Below are positions 54,750 to 64,000 of a stretch of DNA of 64,000 bases, one piece after another. Origin of the DNA: Chromobacterium sinusclupearum (GTDB taxonomy: Bacteria > Pseudomonadota > Gammaproteobacteria > Burkholderiales > Chromobacteriaceae); assembly GCF_002902845.1 (NCBI RefSeq), contig NZ_PPTF01000060.1, forward strand, positions 2,710-66,709, written 5' to 3'. The first letter of the stretch is position 1; every line of letters begins with the position of its first letter. Position numbers and translations under genes: made by a program. The notes under the pieces are model-generated. The model did not search any database, was not told where the DNA came from, and was given only the letters and a program-made list of their open reading frames with translations.

Positions 54750-55295
54750 ATGGAAATGACTCGCCAAGATGACGGTGGCGAATGGATGGCAGTGCCGGGA
54801 TCAGAGTTTGCGGTTGATAAGCCGCTGTTAAGGTGTTCCCAGTGGAAAATCCGTTTGGCTCTTGCAGCCGATGCGGCTGCGTTGACGGCACTCTATTCCC
54901 AGCTGACTGGCGATCCGGCGGTGCGGGTATTGCCGGAGCGTCTAGCATTGCTGGCCGATGGTCTGCGAACTCAGATCCTGGTGTGCGAATACGATGGCGA
55001 GCTGATAGCCACTGTTTGGCTCGGATTTTGCGAAGACGCGATGTATGGCGAACAACCCTTCGCTGTGCTGGAAAACCTGATAGTGGATGCGCGTTGGCGT
55101 GGCCGGGGGGCGGGAGAGGCGCTGCTGCGCGAGGCGGAGCGTAGTTGTATGGCTCGCGATTGCAGCAAGATCATGTTGCTCAGTTCGGCCAGCCGTGTGG
55201 ACGCGCACCGATTTTTCATGCGGCAGGGCTTTCACGGCGACGCCAAGCGCGGTTTCGTCAAATACCGGCGCGATCTGGCGGCGCAGTCGATCTGA
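54750..55295 (+). CDS. GNAT family N-acetyltransferase
   Basis: 181 residues. The N-terminal 30 residues are polar and variable. The GNAT core includes IRLALAADAAALTALYSQLT, ILVCEYDGELIATVWLGFCED, the acetyl-CoA loop ENLIVDARWRGRGAGEALLREAERSC and a C-terminal SSASRVDAHRFFMRQGFHGDAKRGFVKY. GGAG is 9 nt before the ATG at 54750. Substrate unknown. Convergent with yhhQ, with about 100 nt between. Confidence 0.8.
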   Translation: MEMTRQDDGGEWMAVPGSEFAVDKPLLRCSQWKIRLALAADAAALTALYSQLTGDPAVRVLPERLALLADGLRTQILVCEYDGELIATVWLGFCEDAMYGEQPFAVLENLIVDARWRGRGAGEALLREAERSCMARDCSKIMLLSSASRVDAHRFFMRQGFHGDAKRGFVKYRRDLAAQSI

Positions 55296-55394
55296 GCGCC
55301 CGAGCATTGCGTTGCATTCGATGTGGCGCAATGCCCGGATTACCCATCATTCTGTTAAGCCGATGCCTCTGAGCCAGTTCTTGCCCCGTCAGGA

Positions 55395-56063
55395 TCAAAC
55401 CGGCTGCAGCGCTTGCTCTGTTGTGCCGCTCCGCAGCAGCCGCTGCAAGATCATCTTCAACACTACGCCGTACATGGGCAGGAAGAACAGCATGCAGATC
55501 AGCACCTTGAAGCTGTAATCCACCAGCGCGATCTCAACCCAGTTGGCGGCCATGAAGGCGTCGCTGCTCTTGTAGAAGGCGATGAAGAAAAACGACAGCG
55601 TGTCGCTGACATTGCCCAGGAACATCGCCGCCGCCGGGGCCGCCCACCAGGCCTTGAGCTGACGCAGCCGGTTGAATACCTGTACATCCAGTATCTGGCC
55701 CAAGGCATAGGCGGCAAAGCTGGCCACGGCGATGCGGGCGACAAACAGGTTGAACTGCTGCAGCGCCTGCGCGCCTTGCCAGGCGCCCTGATAGAACAGC
55801 GTGGACACCAGATAGGAGATGGCCAGCGCCGGCACCATGGCCGCCAGAATGATGCGCCTGGCCAGCGGCGCGCCGAAGATGCGCACGGTCAGGTCGGTAG
55901 CCAGGAAGATAAACGGGAACGTGAAAGCGCCCCAGGTGGTGTGAAAGCCGAATACGGTGATCGGCAGCTGCACCAGGTAATTGCTGGACGCAATGATGGC
56001 GATGTGAAACCAGGAGAGCCACAGCAGCGCTGACAAGCGCTGACGGCTGGTAAAGGCAAACAT
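55395..56063 (-). CDS. yhhQ: Queuosine precursor transporter YhhQ
   Basis: 222-residue inner-membrane protein of the VUT family, which imports queuosine precursors (preQ0/preQ1) for tRNA modification. About six membrane segments; family motifs are FHIAIIASSNYLVQLPI, TFPFIFLATDLTVRIFGAPLARRII and LGNVSDTLSFFFIAFYKSSDAFMAANWVEIALVDYSFKV. The start codon is 7 nt past the AGGA element that closes a preQ1-type riboswitch at 56071-56102, which independently supports the function. Translation is expected to fall when preQ1 is abundant. Confidence 0.94.
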   Translation of the reverse strand: MFAFTSRQRLSALLWLSWFHIAIIASSNYLVQLPITVFGFHTTWGAFTFPFIFLATDLTVRIFGAPLARRIILAAMVPALAISYLVSTLFYQGAWQGAQALQQFNLFVARIAVASFAAYALGQILDVQVFNRLRQLKAWWAAPAAAMFLGNVSDTLSFFFIAFYKSSDAFMAANWVEIALVDYSFKVLICMLFFLPMYGVVLKMILQRLLRSGTTEQALQPV

Positions 56064-56070
56064 TGGAATA

Positions 56071-56102
56071 TCCTTTTTGCTGACTGGGGTGAGGGAACCC
56101 AG
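56071..56102 (-). promoter_or_regulatory. preQ1-I riboswitch controlling yhhQ
   Basis: A 32-base minus-strand element. P1 is CTGGG (56102-56098) paired with CCCAG (56088-56084). The loop TTCCCTCAC lies between them, and an A-rich tail GTCAGCAAAAAGGA follows. The layout matches the preQ1 class I aptamer, close to the Thermoanaerobacter tengcongensis form. A loop TCC can pair with GGA of the tail to form the pseudoknot, and that GGA belongs to the yhhQ Shine-Dalgarno sequence. Ligand binding would hide the ribosome site. Confidence 0.85.
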
Positions 56103-56278
56103 TGAATAAACACCGCGGCAGCGGCAAGGGGCAGGATATTACCGGTTTGCCAGGGAGATGGGAAGCGCGCGCTGCGCCGTGCATCGGATATGCGGAACGA
56201 TTTGTTGTTTGTTTGTCAGTCCTGTCTATAACTATTCTAAGTAATTTCCCTGGCACGGATGGTTGGAAGGAGTGGGCG

Positions 56279-57895
56279 ATGACGATAACCAAGCGGCTGA
56301 TGTTGACGATAGCTCTCGCCCTGATCGCGATGATCGTGGTGGGCGTTCAGGGTTTGTGGCAGCAGAAGAAGGCCAATGAACGCTTTGATTATCTGAAGAT
56401 CAATACCTTCCCCAGCATCCATGATCTGGACGAGGGCAAGGAGGCGCTGGCGGACATCCGGCTGACGTTGGCGCGCAGCGTGGCCTTGACCGACCCCGCG
56501 GCCAAATCGGCGCAACAGGCGCAGATGTCTGAGCTGGACAAGCGTTTTGACGCGACGATGGACAAGTACGAGAAGGACCTGATCTCGGACGATACCGACC
56601 GCAAGATGCTGCAGGCTGACCGCGACGCCATGAAAACCTATAGACAGCAGCGCGAGAAATACTTGCAGCTGGTGCAGGCCAACGATGCCGCCGGCGCCGA
56701 CAAACTGATGCTGGGCGATATGTCGAACGAGGCCAAGACGCTGAATCAACTGCTGCTGGACCACATCGAATACAACTACAAGCTGGCCGATCAGTTGTCG
56801 CAGGACAATGTATCGGCATATCAGGCTGGTGTTGTCATGTCGCTGGCCGTGATCGCGTTGGCGGTGCTGGTCTGCGGCGCTCTCAGCGCCCAGCTGTACG
56901 TCAATATCCGCAACAGCCTGGCCAGCTTGCTTGGCACCATGCAGGCGGTGCGCACGCAGCTGGATTTCCGCCAACGCGCCCCGGTGGCGCGGATGGACGA
57001 AATTGGCCAGGCAGCGACGGCGTTCAACGAGCTGATGGGGCGGCTGCAGCAGAGCTTTCTGGAAATCCGCGGCAGCGTGAGCCAGATGCAAGGCGCCATC
57101 GTGATGATGGCTGATTCGTCCTCGCACATCGCCGGCAGTTCGGTGACGCAGAGCGAGTCGGCCTCGGAAATGGCGGCCGCCGTGGAGCAGGTGACGGTCA
57201 GCATCAACCATGTGGCGGACCGGGCGCGCGAGGCGAATGCGCAGGCGCGGGAGGCCGGCGAGATCGCCGAGCGCGGCAGCGGCGTGGTGCTGGGCACGGT
57301 GGACGGCATCAGCGCCGTGGCGCAGGCGGTGGGCGAGGCGGCGGACCGCATCGGCAAGCTGCGCGATGACAGCGCCACCATCGCCACGGTTTTGGGGGTG
57401 ATCAAGGACATTGCGGATCAGACCAATCTGCTTGCGCTGAACGCGGCGATCGAGGCGGCGCGCGCCGGCGAAATGGGCCGCGGCTTCGCCGTGGTGGCGG
57501 ACGAGGTGCGCAAGCTGGCCGAGCGCACCGCCAGCTCCACCACGGAAATTTCCGGCGTGATCGACAAGATGCAGCACGGCACGCAGGCGGCGGTGGCCGG
57601 CATGCAGCAAGTGGTGGAGCGGGTGAATCTGGAGGCGGAAAAGGCGCGCGGCGCCAGCGAGGCGATTCAGGAAATCAAAACCAATTCCGAACGCAGCGTG
57701 GAGCTGATCAGCGAAATTTCCAGCAGCATTGTGGAGCAGGGCAGCGCCAGCAATATCATCGCGCAGAAGGTGGAGCAGATCGCCCAGATGGCCGAGGGCA
57801 ACTCCAAGGATGCCAATGATTCGGCCAGTTCCGCCAACCGGCTGAAGGATCAGGCGGAAAGCATACAGCGGACGGTGGCGCAGTATCAGGTATAA
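56279..57895 (+). CDS. Methyl-accepting chemotaxis protein, 4HB sensor type
   Basis: 538-residue chemoreceptor. TM1 is in [20 protein letters not shown], followed by a periplasmic sensor (about 30-185) of four-helix-bundle type ([30 protein letters not shown]) and TM2 ([24 protein letters not shown]). HAMP follows, then the signalling hairpin with [21 protein letters not shown] tip (here [20 protein letters not shown]) and [17 protein letters not shown]. No C-terminal NWETF CheR tail; it ends VAQYQV. GGAAGGAG precedes the ATG. Divergent from yhhQ. Ligand unknown. Confidence 0.92.
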   Translation: MTITKRLMLTIALALIAMIVVGVQGLWQQKKANERFDYLKINTFPSIHDLDEGKEALADIRLTLARSVALTDPAAKSAQQAQMSELDKRFDATMDKYEKDLISDDTDRKMLQADRDAMKTYRQQREKYLQLVQANDAAGADKLMLGDMSNEAKTLNQLLLDHIEYNYKLADQLSQDNVSAYQAGVVMSLAVIALAVLVCGALSAQLYVNIRNSLASLLGTMQAVRTQLDFRQRAPVARMDEIGQAATAFNELMGRLQQSFLEIRGSVSQMQGAIVMMADSSSHIAGSSVTQSESASEMAAAVEQVTVSINHVADRAREANAQAREAGEIAERGSGVVLGTVDGISAVAQAVGEAADRIGKLRDDSATIATVLGVIKDIADQTNLLALNAAIEAARAGEMGRGFAVVADEVRKLAERTASSTTEISGVIDKMQHGTQAAVAGMQQVVERVNLEAEKARGASEAIQEIKTNSERSVELISEISSSIVEQGSASNIIAQKVEQIAQMAEGNSKDANDSASSANRLKDQAESIQRTVAQYQV

Positions 57896-57916
57896 GACGA
57901 GGGTGCGGGTCGGGGA

Positions 57917-57945
57917 AAACAGGGCCGCCAGGCCCTGTTTCATTT
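57917..57945. terminator. Terminator between the chemoreceptor and dbpA
   Basis: Perfect 10-bp stem AAACAGGGCC / GGCCCTGTTT with loop GCCA, then CATTTT. It can serve both convergent genes. Confidence 0.87.
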
Positions 57946-57951
57946 TCGGCG

Positions 57952-59334
<1,383 letters not shown>

Positions 59335-59417
59335 AATGACTTGGCGCGGTTGGCTAAAGGCTGGGCAGTGTAACAGCAGTGAGGCTCGCGGCCAAATGCC
59401 CGGCGCATTTTCAGTTG

Positions 59418-59442
59418 AAAAAAACGCCCGGTGAACCGGGCG
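59418..59442 (-). terminator. Terminator after the haem-type chemoreceptor gene
   Basis: Perfect 7-bp stem CGCCCGG / CCGGGCG with loop TGAA; the A run at 59418-59424 gives seven T on the minus strand. Confidence 0.85.
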
Positions 59443-59496
59443 CTGGGGTCTTCCTATCTAGTTTTATCAGATGTTGCGGTTTTTGCCCGGGTATCC

Positions 59497-61125
59497 TCAC
59501 ACCCGGAAGCGCGACACCGAATCCGTCAGGCGCTGGGCCAGCGTTTCCAGCTCCGCCGCCGCGCCCACGGTCTGCTGAATATCGGCGTCGTTGGTGCGCG
59601 CCATGTTGGCGATGGCGTCGATGTTTTCATTGACCGCCTGGCTGGTGAGGCGTTGCTGCTCGGTGACCTCGACGATCTGCTGCAGGCCGTTGCGGACCTC
59701 GGCCACCGACTGGTTGGCGGCGCTCAGCACGCTGGCCACGCTGTTTGTGGAGTGGCGGCTGGCTTCGAGCGATTGCAGGCTGGCGCTGACGGCCTGCCGC
59801 ACCGCATCGGTCTTGCTGTTCAGCGCGCCGGTGACGGAGTCGATCTCGCTGGCGGATTTGGCCGATTTCTCGGCCAGTTTGCGCACCTCGTCCGCCACCA
59901 CGGCGAAGCCGCGGCCCATCTCGCCGGCGCGGGCGGCTTCTATCGCCGCGTTCAGCGCCAGCAGGTTGGTCTGCTCGGCGATCTCGCGGACCTCCTTGGT
60001 CATGCTGGTGATCACGGCGGTGGAGTTGACCAGGTCGCTCTCCGCCTGCGCCATCAGCTGCACCGCGCTTTCCACCTGGCCGACCTCCTGTTGCAGCTGC
60101 TGCAAGCTGCGCTGGCCCTGCTCGGAACGCTGCAGGCTTTCCTCGGCGCCGTTGCTGACATGCTCCGCCTTGCCGGCGATCTCTCCGATGTGGCAGGCCA
60201 ACTGTTCCACGGCCTCCGCGGCGGCCAGCGACTGGCTGTTCTGGCGGTGCGAGCTGGCGGCCAGCTGGTTGGCGCCGCCGGACAGCCGGCGCGAGGCCAG
60301 CGCCACCGCGTCCGCGCTTTCGCTGACTTGGCGCACCAGGCTGGCCACCGTGCCCAGCATCTGGTTGAACAGGCGGGCGGTGACGCCGATCTCGTCGTTG
60401 CTTCTGGTCGGCAGCCGGCGCGTCAGGTCGCCTTCGCCCTTGGCCAGCTCGGCCAAGCCCTTGGCCATTTCCTGCAAGGGGTCGGTCACGAAACGGCGGA
60501 TGAACAGATACACCACGCCCAAGAGCGGCAGCGAGGCCAGCAGGGCGAACAGGATGCTCTGCGTGCGGAAGCTGTCCACCGCGGCATAGGGTTTTTCCAG
60601 CGAGATGCGCATGCTGACCGCGCCCAGCGGCGTTTTGTCCGCCACTTGATGGCAGGCCATGCAGTTCTTGCCCAGATAATTGGATGAGGCCAGCGCCGGG
60701 TACACCACCCTCAAATGCTCGCCCAGCTCGGGTGTGGATTCGATCTGCACATGCGGCTTGCCGTCCTGCAGCGCGGCGCGTTCCAGCGCATCGGTGGCGC
60801 GCCCCTTGTCGCCGGCGTTGCCGGGGCCGAACTGCTTGTTGACGGGTTCGCCGCGTATCACCCGCAGGTCGCGCACCGCGGACAGCTCGCGGATCTGGTC
60901 CAGAAACACATCGCGCTGGCCCACGGTGCCGGTGATCATCATGCCGGTCAGCCCGGCCAGCGTCATTTCATTCATGCTGTGCGCCAGGTCCTTGGCCTGT
61001 TCTACCGCGATGTCGCGGCTGGCGCGCGTTTCCCACGCGATCAATCCCCCCCATGCCAGTACCAGGCAGCTCCAGATGGCGCCGGTCAGTCGCAGCCAGA
61101 TTGGCCAGTCGGAAAATTTTCTCAT
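59497..61125 (-). CDS. Methyl-accepting chemotaxis protein with c-type haem motif in the sensor
   Basis: 542 residues. TM1 ([19 protein letters not shown]), a periplasmic sensor to about residue 190, TM2 ([20 protein letters not shown]), HAMP ([28 protein letters not shown]) and a signalling domain with [20 protein letters not shown] and [17 protein letters not shown]. The sensor has [17 protein letters not shown], a CXXCH c-type haem attachment motif at about residue 158, as in DUF3365/Tll0287-like haem sensors. Such receptors respond to redox state, NO or oxygen. The CheR tail is absent. Ends in a terminator; divergent from the flavoprotein gene. Confidence 0.9.
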   Translation of the reverse strand: MRKFSDWPIWLRLTGAIWSCLVLAWGGLIAWETRASRDIAVEQAKDLAHSMNEMTLAGLTGMMITGTVGQRDVFLDQIRELSAVRDLRVIRGEPVNKQFGPGNAGDKGRATDALERAALQDGKPHVQIESTPELGEHLRVVYPALASSNYLGKNCMACHQVADKTPLGAVSMRISLEKPYAAVDSFRTQSILFALLASLPLLGVVYLFIRRFVTDPLQEMAKGLAELAKGEGDLTRRLPTRSNDEIGVTARLFNQMLGTVASLVRQVSESADAVALASRRLSGGANQLAASSHRQNSQSLAAAEAVEQLACHIGEIAGKAEHVSNGAEESLQRSEQGQRSLQQLQQEVGQVESAVQLMAQAESDLVNSTAVITSMTKEVREIAEQTNLLALNAAIEAARAGEMGRGFAVVADEVRKLAEKSAKSASEIDSVTGALNSKTDAVRQAVSASLQSLEASRHSTNSVASVLSAANQSVAEVRNGLQQIVEVTEQQRLTSQAVNENIDAIANMARTNDADIQQTVGAAAELETLAQRLTDSVSRFRV

Positions 61126-61436
61126 TGCATGCCGGGGCGGCGTGGCCCCGTCTCCTGTGTGTGGTTTGTGTTTTGATCGTCGCTGAGCGGGCAGCTGAAA
61201 ATAACTTTAGCATGGCTATGCCGTAGGAATTCTAGTTCGGAGAGTGTGGGCCGCGTCTGGCCAAGATCAAGGAATGCGCGGATACCGCTTGCCGCGGTGG
61301 CGGATTTGCTATCAAAGCGCGTTCAAGGCCTTATGGCTTGGGTTGGCCGGCTTTTTCTGCAACAATCGCGCCCTTGCCGACGCGGCTGACTGCGCCGGCT
61401 ATGGTGAAATCGAGATTGGATAGCGTGGAGATGGGC
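61126..61436. other. Divergent intergenic region, chemoreceptor / flavoprotein
   Basis: About 310 bases between two divergent genes. It must hold both promoters, but I see no clear -35/-10 pair, palindrome or ORF beyond the in-frame extension of the flavoprotein to 61338, which lacks a ribosome site. Confidence 0.5.
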
Positions 61437-62684
61437 ATGAGTGACGGAGCGAGGCGCGGTGTCGCCATCATAGGCGGCGGGCCGGCGGGTTTGATGGCGG
61501 CGGAGATGCTGGCGCAACGCGGCATCCAGGTGGATGTCTATGACGCCATGCCCTCGGTGGGCCGTAAATTTCTGCTGGCCGGCATAGGCGGGCTGAACCT
61601 CACCCATTCCGAACCGTATCCGGCCTTCGTCGGCCGCTATGGCGCGCGCGCGGAACAGATCGAGCCGCTGCTGCGCGCGTTTGACGCCGATGCGCTGCGC
61701 GCCTGGGCGCATGGTCTGGGCGTGGAAACCTTTGTCGGCAGCTCCGGCCGGGTGTTCCCGCGCGAGATGAAGGCCGCGCCGCTGCTGCGCGCCTGGCTCA
61801 GCCGGCTGCGCGATGCCGGCGTGCGCATCCATGCGCGCCATCGCTGGCAGGGCTGGAACGCGGACGGCAGCCTCCGTTTCGATACGCCGGACGGCGAACT
61901 GGCGGTGCGCGCGGACGCGGTATTGCTGGCGCTGGGCGGCGGCAGCTGGAAAAAGCTGGGGTCGGATGGCCGCTGGATGCCTTGGCTGGCCGAGCGCGGC
62001 GTGGCCACGGCGCCGCTGATGCCGTCCAATTGCGGATTTGATGTCAGCTGGAGCACGTTTTTCTCCGACAAGTTCGCCGGCGAGCCGCTGAAGGCGGTGG
62101 GGCTTTCCTTCGAGGGCGGAGGTGGACGTAGCTTCAAGCGCGTGGGTGAGTGCGTCATCACGCAGGGCGGCATCGAAGGTAGCCTGATTTACGCCTGTTC
62201 GGCGCTGCTGCGCGACGAGATCGCCCGCTCCGGCTCCGCCACCTGCTATCTGGACTTGATCCCGTCCTGGGACGAGGCCAAGGTGCTGGCCGAGGTGACG
62301 CACCCGCGCGGCTCGCGCTCGCTATCCAGCCATCTGCAAAGCAGGTTGAACCTCAAGGGGGCGCGCGCCGGAATCTTGCGCGAGTGCCTGGACAAGGAGA
62401 GTTTCCAGCACCTGCCGACGCTGGCCGCCGCGATCAAACGCCTGCCGTTGAGGCTGGCGGCGCCCCGGCCCATGGACGAGGCGATCAGCACGGCCGGCGG
62501 GGTGTGTTTCTCCGCGCTGAACCAGCGGCAAATGCTGAAGTCGCTGCCCGGCGTGTTCTGCGCCGGCGAGATGCTGGATTGGGAGGCGCCCACCGGCGGC
62601 TATCTGCTGACCGCCTGCTTCGCCAGCGGCCGCGCCGCCGGCATCGGGATGGCGGAGTGGCTGCAGGACGGCGCATCAAAATAG
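61437..62684 (+). CDS. BaiN/HI0933-family FAD-dependent oxidoreductase (TIGR03862-like)
   Basis: 415 residues from the ATG at 61437, 6 nt after GGAG. The FAD-binding Rossmann start is VAIIGGGPAGLMAAEMLAQRG; FLLAGIGGLNLTHSEP and SSGRVFPREMKAAPLLRAWL are hallmarks of the HI0933 group. The middle is an inserted substrate domain with GECVITQGGIEGSLIY, and the C-terminus has STAGGVCFSALNQRQMLKSLPGVFCAGEMLDWEAPTGGYLL closing the FAD site. Members reduce or oxidise various compounds; the natural substrate of this subgroup is unknown. Monocistronic as far as visible. Confidence 0.9.
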   Translation: MSDGARRGVAIIGGGPAGLMAAEMLAQRGIQVDVYDAMPSVGRKFLLAGIGGLNLTHSEPYPAFVGRYGARAEQIEPLLRAFDADALRAWAHGLGVETFVGSSGRVFPREMKAAPLLRAWLSRLRDAGVRIHARHRWQGWNADGSLRFDTPDGELAVRADAVLLALGGGSWKKLGSDGRWMPWLAERGVATAPLMPSNCGFDVSWSTFFSDKFAGEPLKAVGLSFEGGGGRSFKRVGECVITQGGIEGSLIYACSALLRDEIARSGSATCYLDLIPSWDEAKVLAEVTHPRGSRSLSSHLQSRLNLKGARAGILRECLDKESFQHLPTLAAAIKRLPLRLAAPRPMDEAISTAGGVCFSALNQRQMLKSLPGVFCAGEMLDWEAPTGGYLLTACFASGRAAGIGMAEWLQDGASK

Positions 62685-62781
62685 TTTTACTTGAGGGCGG
62701 CAAGCGAGCCTGACAGAATACCCGGATCACATTATTTCGCCTGATCGAGGCGTGATTCGTAAACTGTTTTTCTTGCTTGCC

Positions 62782-63144
62782 ATGAGTGAAAAAAGCAATC
62801 CCTGCCAATCCTGCGGCGCCTGCTGCGCCAACTTCCGCGTTTCCTTCTACTGGGCTGAAGCCGATGACGGTGGCGGCGCCATCCCCAGCCAATTCACCGA
62901 GAAAGTCAACGACTGGACCCGCTGCATGCGCGGCACCTGGTCGAATAGCCCGCGTTGCGTCGCCTTGCAGGGCGAGGTGGGCCATAGCGTGGCCTGCGGC
63001 ATCTATGCCGCGCGCCCGAGCGCCTGTCGCGAGGTGGAGGCCGGATCGGCGCAATGCCATAAGGCGCGAGCGGCGCACGGGCTGGCGGTGTTGCGGGACG
63101 TCGCGATGGCCGTCAATGATCCTCACCCTTTGCTGACGGGTTAA
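62782..63144 (+). CDS. YkgJ family cysteine cluster protein
   Basis: 120 residues. The zinc/iron chelating cluster begins NPCQSCGACCANFRVSFYWAEADD, with later cysteines in WTRCMRG, PRCVALQGEVGHSVACGIYAARPSACREVE and AQCHKAR, the YkgJ/CxxCxxCC pattern. Start ATG at 62782 is the family-typical position (MSEKSNPCQ); a GTG at 62752 would add a short hydrophobic N-terminus and is possible. Function unknown, presumably metal binding. Convergent with the partial chemoreceptor. Confidence 0.85.
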   Translation: MSEKSNPCQSCGACCANFRVSFYWAEADDGGGAIPSQFTEKVNDWTRCMRGTWSNSPRCVALQGEVGHSVACGIYAARPSACREVEAGSAQCHKARAAHGLAVLRDVAMAVNDPHPLLTG

Positions 63145-63171
63145 GCATCGTCCGCAACGCGCCACGCGGTT

Positions 63172-64000
63172 TTACAGGCGATAGCGGTTGACCGCCTGGT
63201 TCATGGCCACGACGGCCTCGTCCAGTTGCTCCGCCGTCTTGGCGGTTTGATGGGCGGCGGCGCTGGACTGGGTCGCCATTTCCGCGATTTTTTCCACCTG
63301 CACGGCGATGCTGTTGCAGGCATGGGCCTGCTCGCGTATCGAGTCCGCTATTTCTCCCACCATCTGGCTGGCGGTGTTGGACGACTTGCCGATTTCCCCG
63401 ATCGTGATCAAGGCCTCGTCTGCCCGGACGACGCCGGATACCACCAGTTGCTGCGTTTCGCTCATGCGCGTGGTGGTCTGGCGCGAGGTATCGGTCACGC
63501 CGCGGATGATGTGGTCGATTTCGCCGGTCAGGATGGTGGTGCGCTCGGCCAGTTTGCGCACCTCGTCCGCCACCACGGCGAAGCCGCGGCCCATTTCGCC
63601 TGCGCGGGCGGCCTCGATCGCCGCGTTCAGCGCCAGCAGATTGGTCTGATCGGCGATGTCCTTGATGCTGCTGACCGAATTGGCGATCCGGTTGTTCTGC
63701 TCTTCCAGTTCATGCAGGCTGCTGCTGGCGTGGTCGACGGTGTGGGAGATCGACCGGATTTCCTCCACCGTGCGCGCGATGACCTGCTGGCCGGTGTCGG
63801 CGTGGCGGCTGGCTTCTTCGGTTTGCTGATTGCTGTATTCGGCCCGGTCCCCCACTTGATGGATGCTGACCGACAGCTGCTGCATGGTGGCGGCGATGGC
63901 GGAGGATGCCTCGTTTTGTCTTTCCGCCGCCTGCAGCACATTGCCGGCGGCGCTGGCCAGGTCGGTGGCGTAGGCTGCCACCTTGGCGCAATTGCCGGAA
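63172..64000 (-). CDS. Methyl-accepting chemotaxis protein, C-terminal part (runs off the window)
   Basis: 276 residues of the cytoplasmic signalling part; the frame is open to the end of the window, so the sensor and membrane parts lie beyond 64000. Adaptation helices ([26 protein letters not shown]) lead to the tip [36 protein letters not shown], and the chain ends [10 protein letters not shown]. No CheR-binding pentapeptide. Fourth chemoreceptor in the window. Confidence 0.9.
   Translation of the reverse strand, partial: SGNCAKVAAYATDLASAAGNVLQAAERQNEASSAIAATMQQLSVSIHQVGDRAEYSNQQTEEASRHADTGQQVIARTVEEIRSISHTVDHASSSLHELEEQNNRIANSVSSIKDIADQTNLLALNAAIEAARAGEMGRGFAVVADEVRKLAERTTILTGEIDHIIRGVTDTSRQTTTRMSETQQLVVSGVVRADEALITIGEIGKSSNTASQMVGEIADSIREQAHACNSIAVQVEKIAEMATQSSAAAHQTAKTAEQLDEAVVAMNQAVNRYRL

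Noticed and set aside
56250..56266. Sigma-54-like element TGGCAC...TTGG before the chemoreceptor at 56279
   Set aside because: The gap between the GG and the downstream pair is 11 rather than 10, and the downstream pair is GG rather than GC.

Overview
The window looks like a stretch of chromosome from a high-GC betaproteobacterium of the Neisseriales, most likely Chromobacterium or a close relative. This is inferred from overall gene content, the FadE/PsrA-type fatty acid genes, the single LolC/E-type gene next to lolD, the density of chemoreceptors, and codon use that is nearly uniformly G/C-ending. No rRNA, tRNA, CRISPR array, insertion sequence or prophage was seen. Most of it is ordinary housekeeping and transport DNA.

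Layout. 0-9 kb: a minus-strand tripartite RND efflux operon with two different RND pumps (MdtABC/MuxABC type) and its own outer-membrane factor. 9-17 kb: plus-strand kup, lysP, a MarC protein, an iron alcohol dehydrogenase (yiaY), a DUF488 protein and metZ, each mostly closed by its own terminator. 17-26.7 kb: a fatty acid beta-oxidation block. It holds a PsrA-like TetR regulator, fadE, a YciA-like thioesterase, fadL, a FadN-type hydroxyacyl-CoA dehydrogenase/enoyl-CoA hydratase and a thiolase. PsrA-type operator candidates lie at the regulator, at fadL and (weaker) ahead of the fadN leader. 26.7-33.4 kb: rhlE-like helicase, hflX, two GNAT acetyltransferases, DUF3313 and DUF2254 proteins. 33.5-40 kb: a chemoreceptor broken in two frames, a Fur-box-controlled DUF2325 gene, an orphan amino-acid-type binding protein, an EF-hand-like gene broken by a 28-bp tandem duplication, a UbiB-family kinase and an NlpC/P60 hydrolase. 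40-45 kb: lolC-lolD, an MscS channel, an orphan FixJ-type response regulator and nudB. 45-49 kb: a beta/gamma-crystallin-like protein and a gluconate module (gntR, gntK, MFS transporter) with two perfect palindromic operators. 49-64 kb: a PaiB-like protein, a frameshifted six-PAS GGDEF-EAL protein, yhhQ under a preQ1-I riboswitch, dbpA, three more chemoreceptors (one with a haem-binding CXXCH in its sensor), a BaiN-type flavoprotein and a YkgJ-type cysteine-cluster protein.

How the parts work together. FadL imports long-chain fatty acids, and FadE, FadN-like and FadA-like enzymes run the oxidation cycle. The PsrA-like repressor probably senses acyl-CoA and gates the set. GntR, GntK and the MFS protein take up and phosphorylate gluconate. 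LolC/LolD release lipoproteins for outer-membrane sorting. Three genes in the window carry frame disruptions (chemoreceptor at 34.3 kb, EF-hand-like gene at 36.8 kb, GGDEF-EAL gene at 53.4 kb). The 28-bp duplication is certain from the sequence. The two single-base shifts could be real mutations or sequencing errors.

The observations most worth following are the preQ1 riboswitch, the multi-hairpin leader ahead of fadN, the acetyltransferase that carries the N-terminal stub of a CYTH domain, the Fur-controlled cysteine-motif DUF2325 gene, and the duplication-inactivated EF-hand-like gene. No wholly new multi-gene system was recognised.
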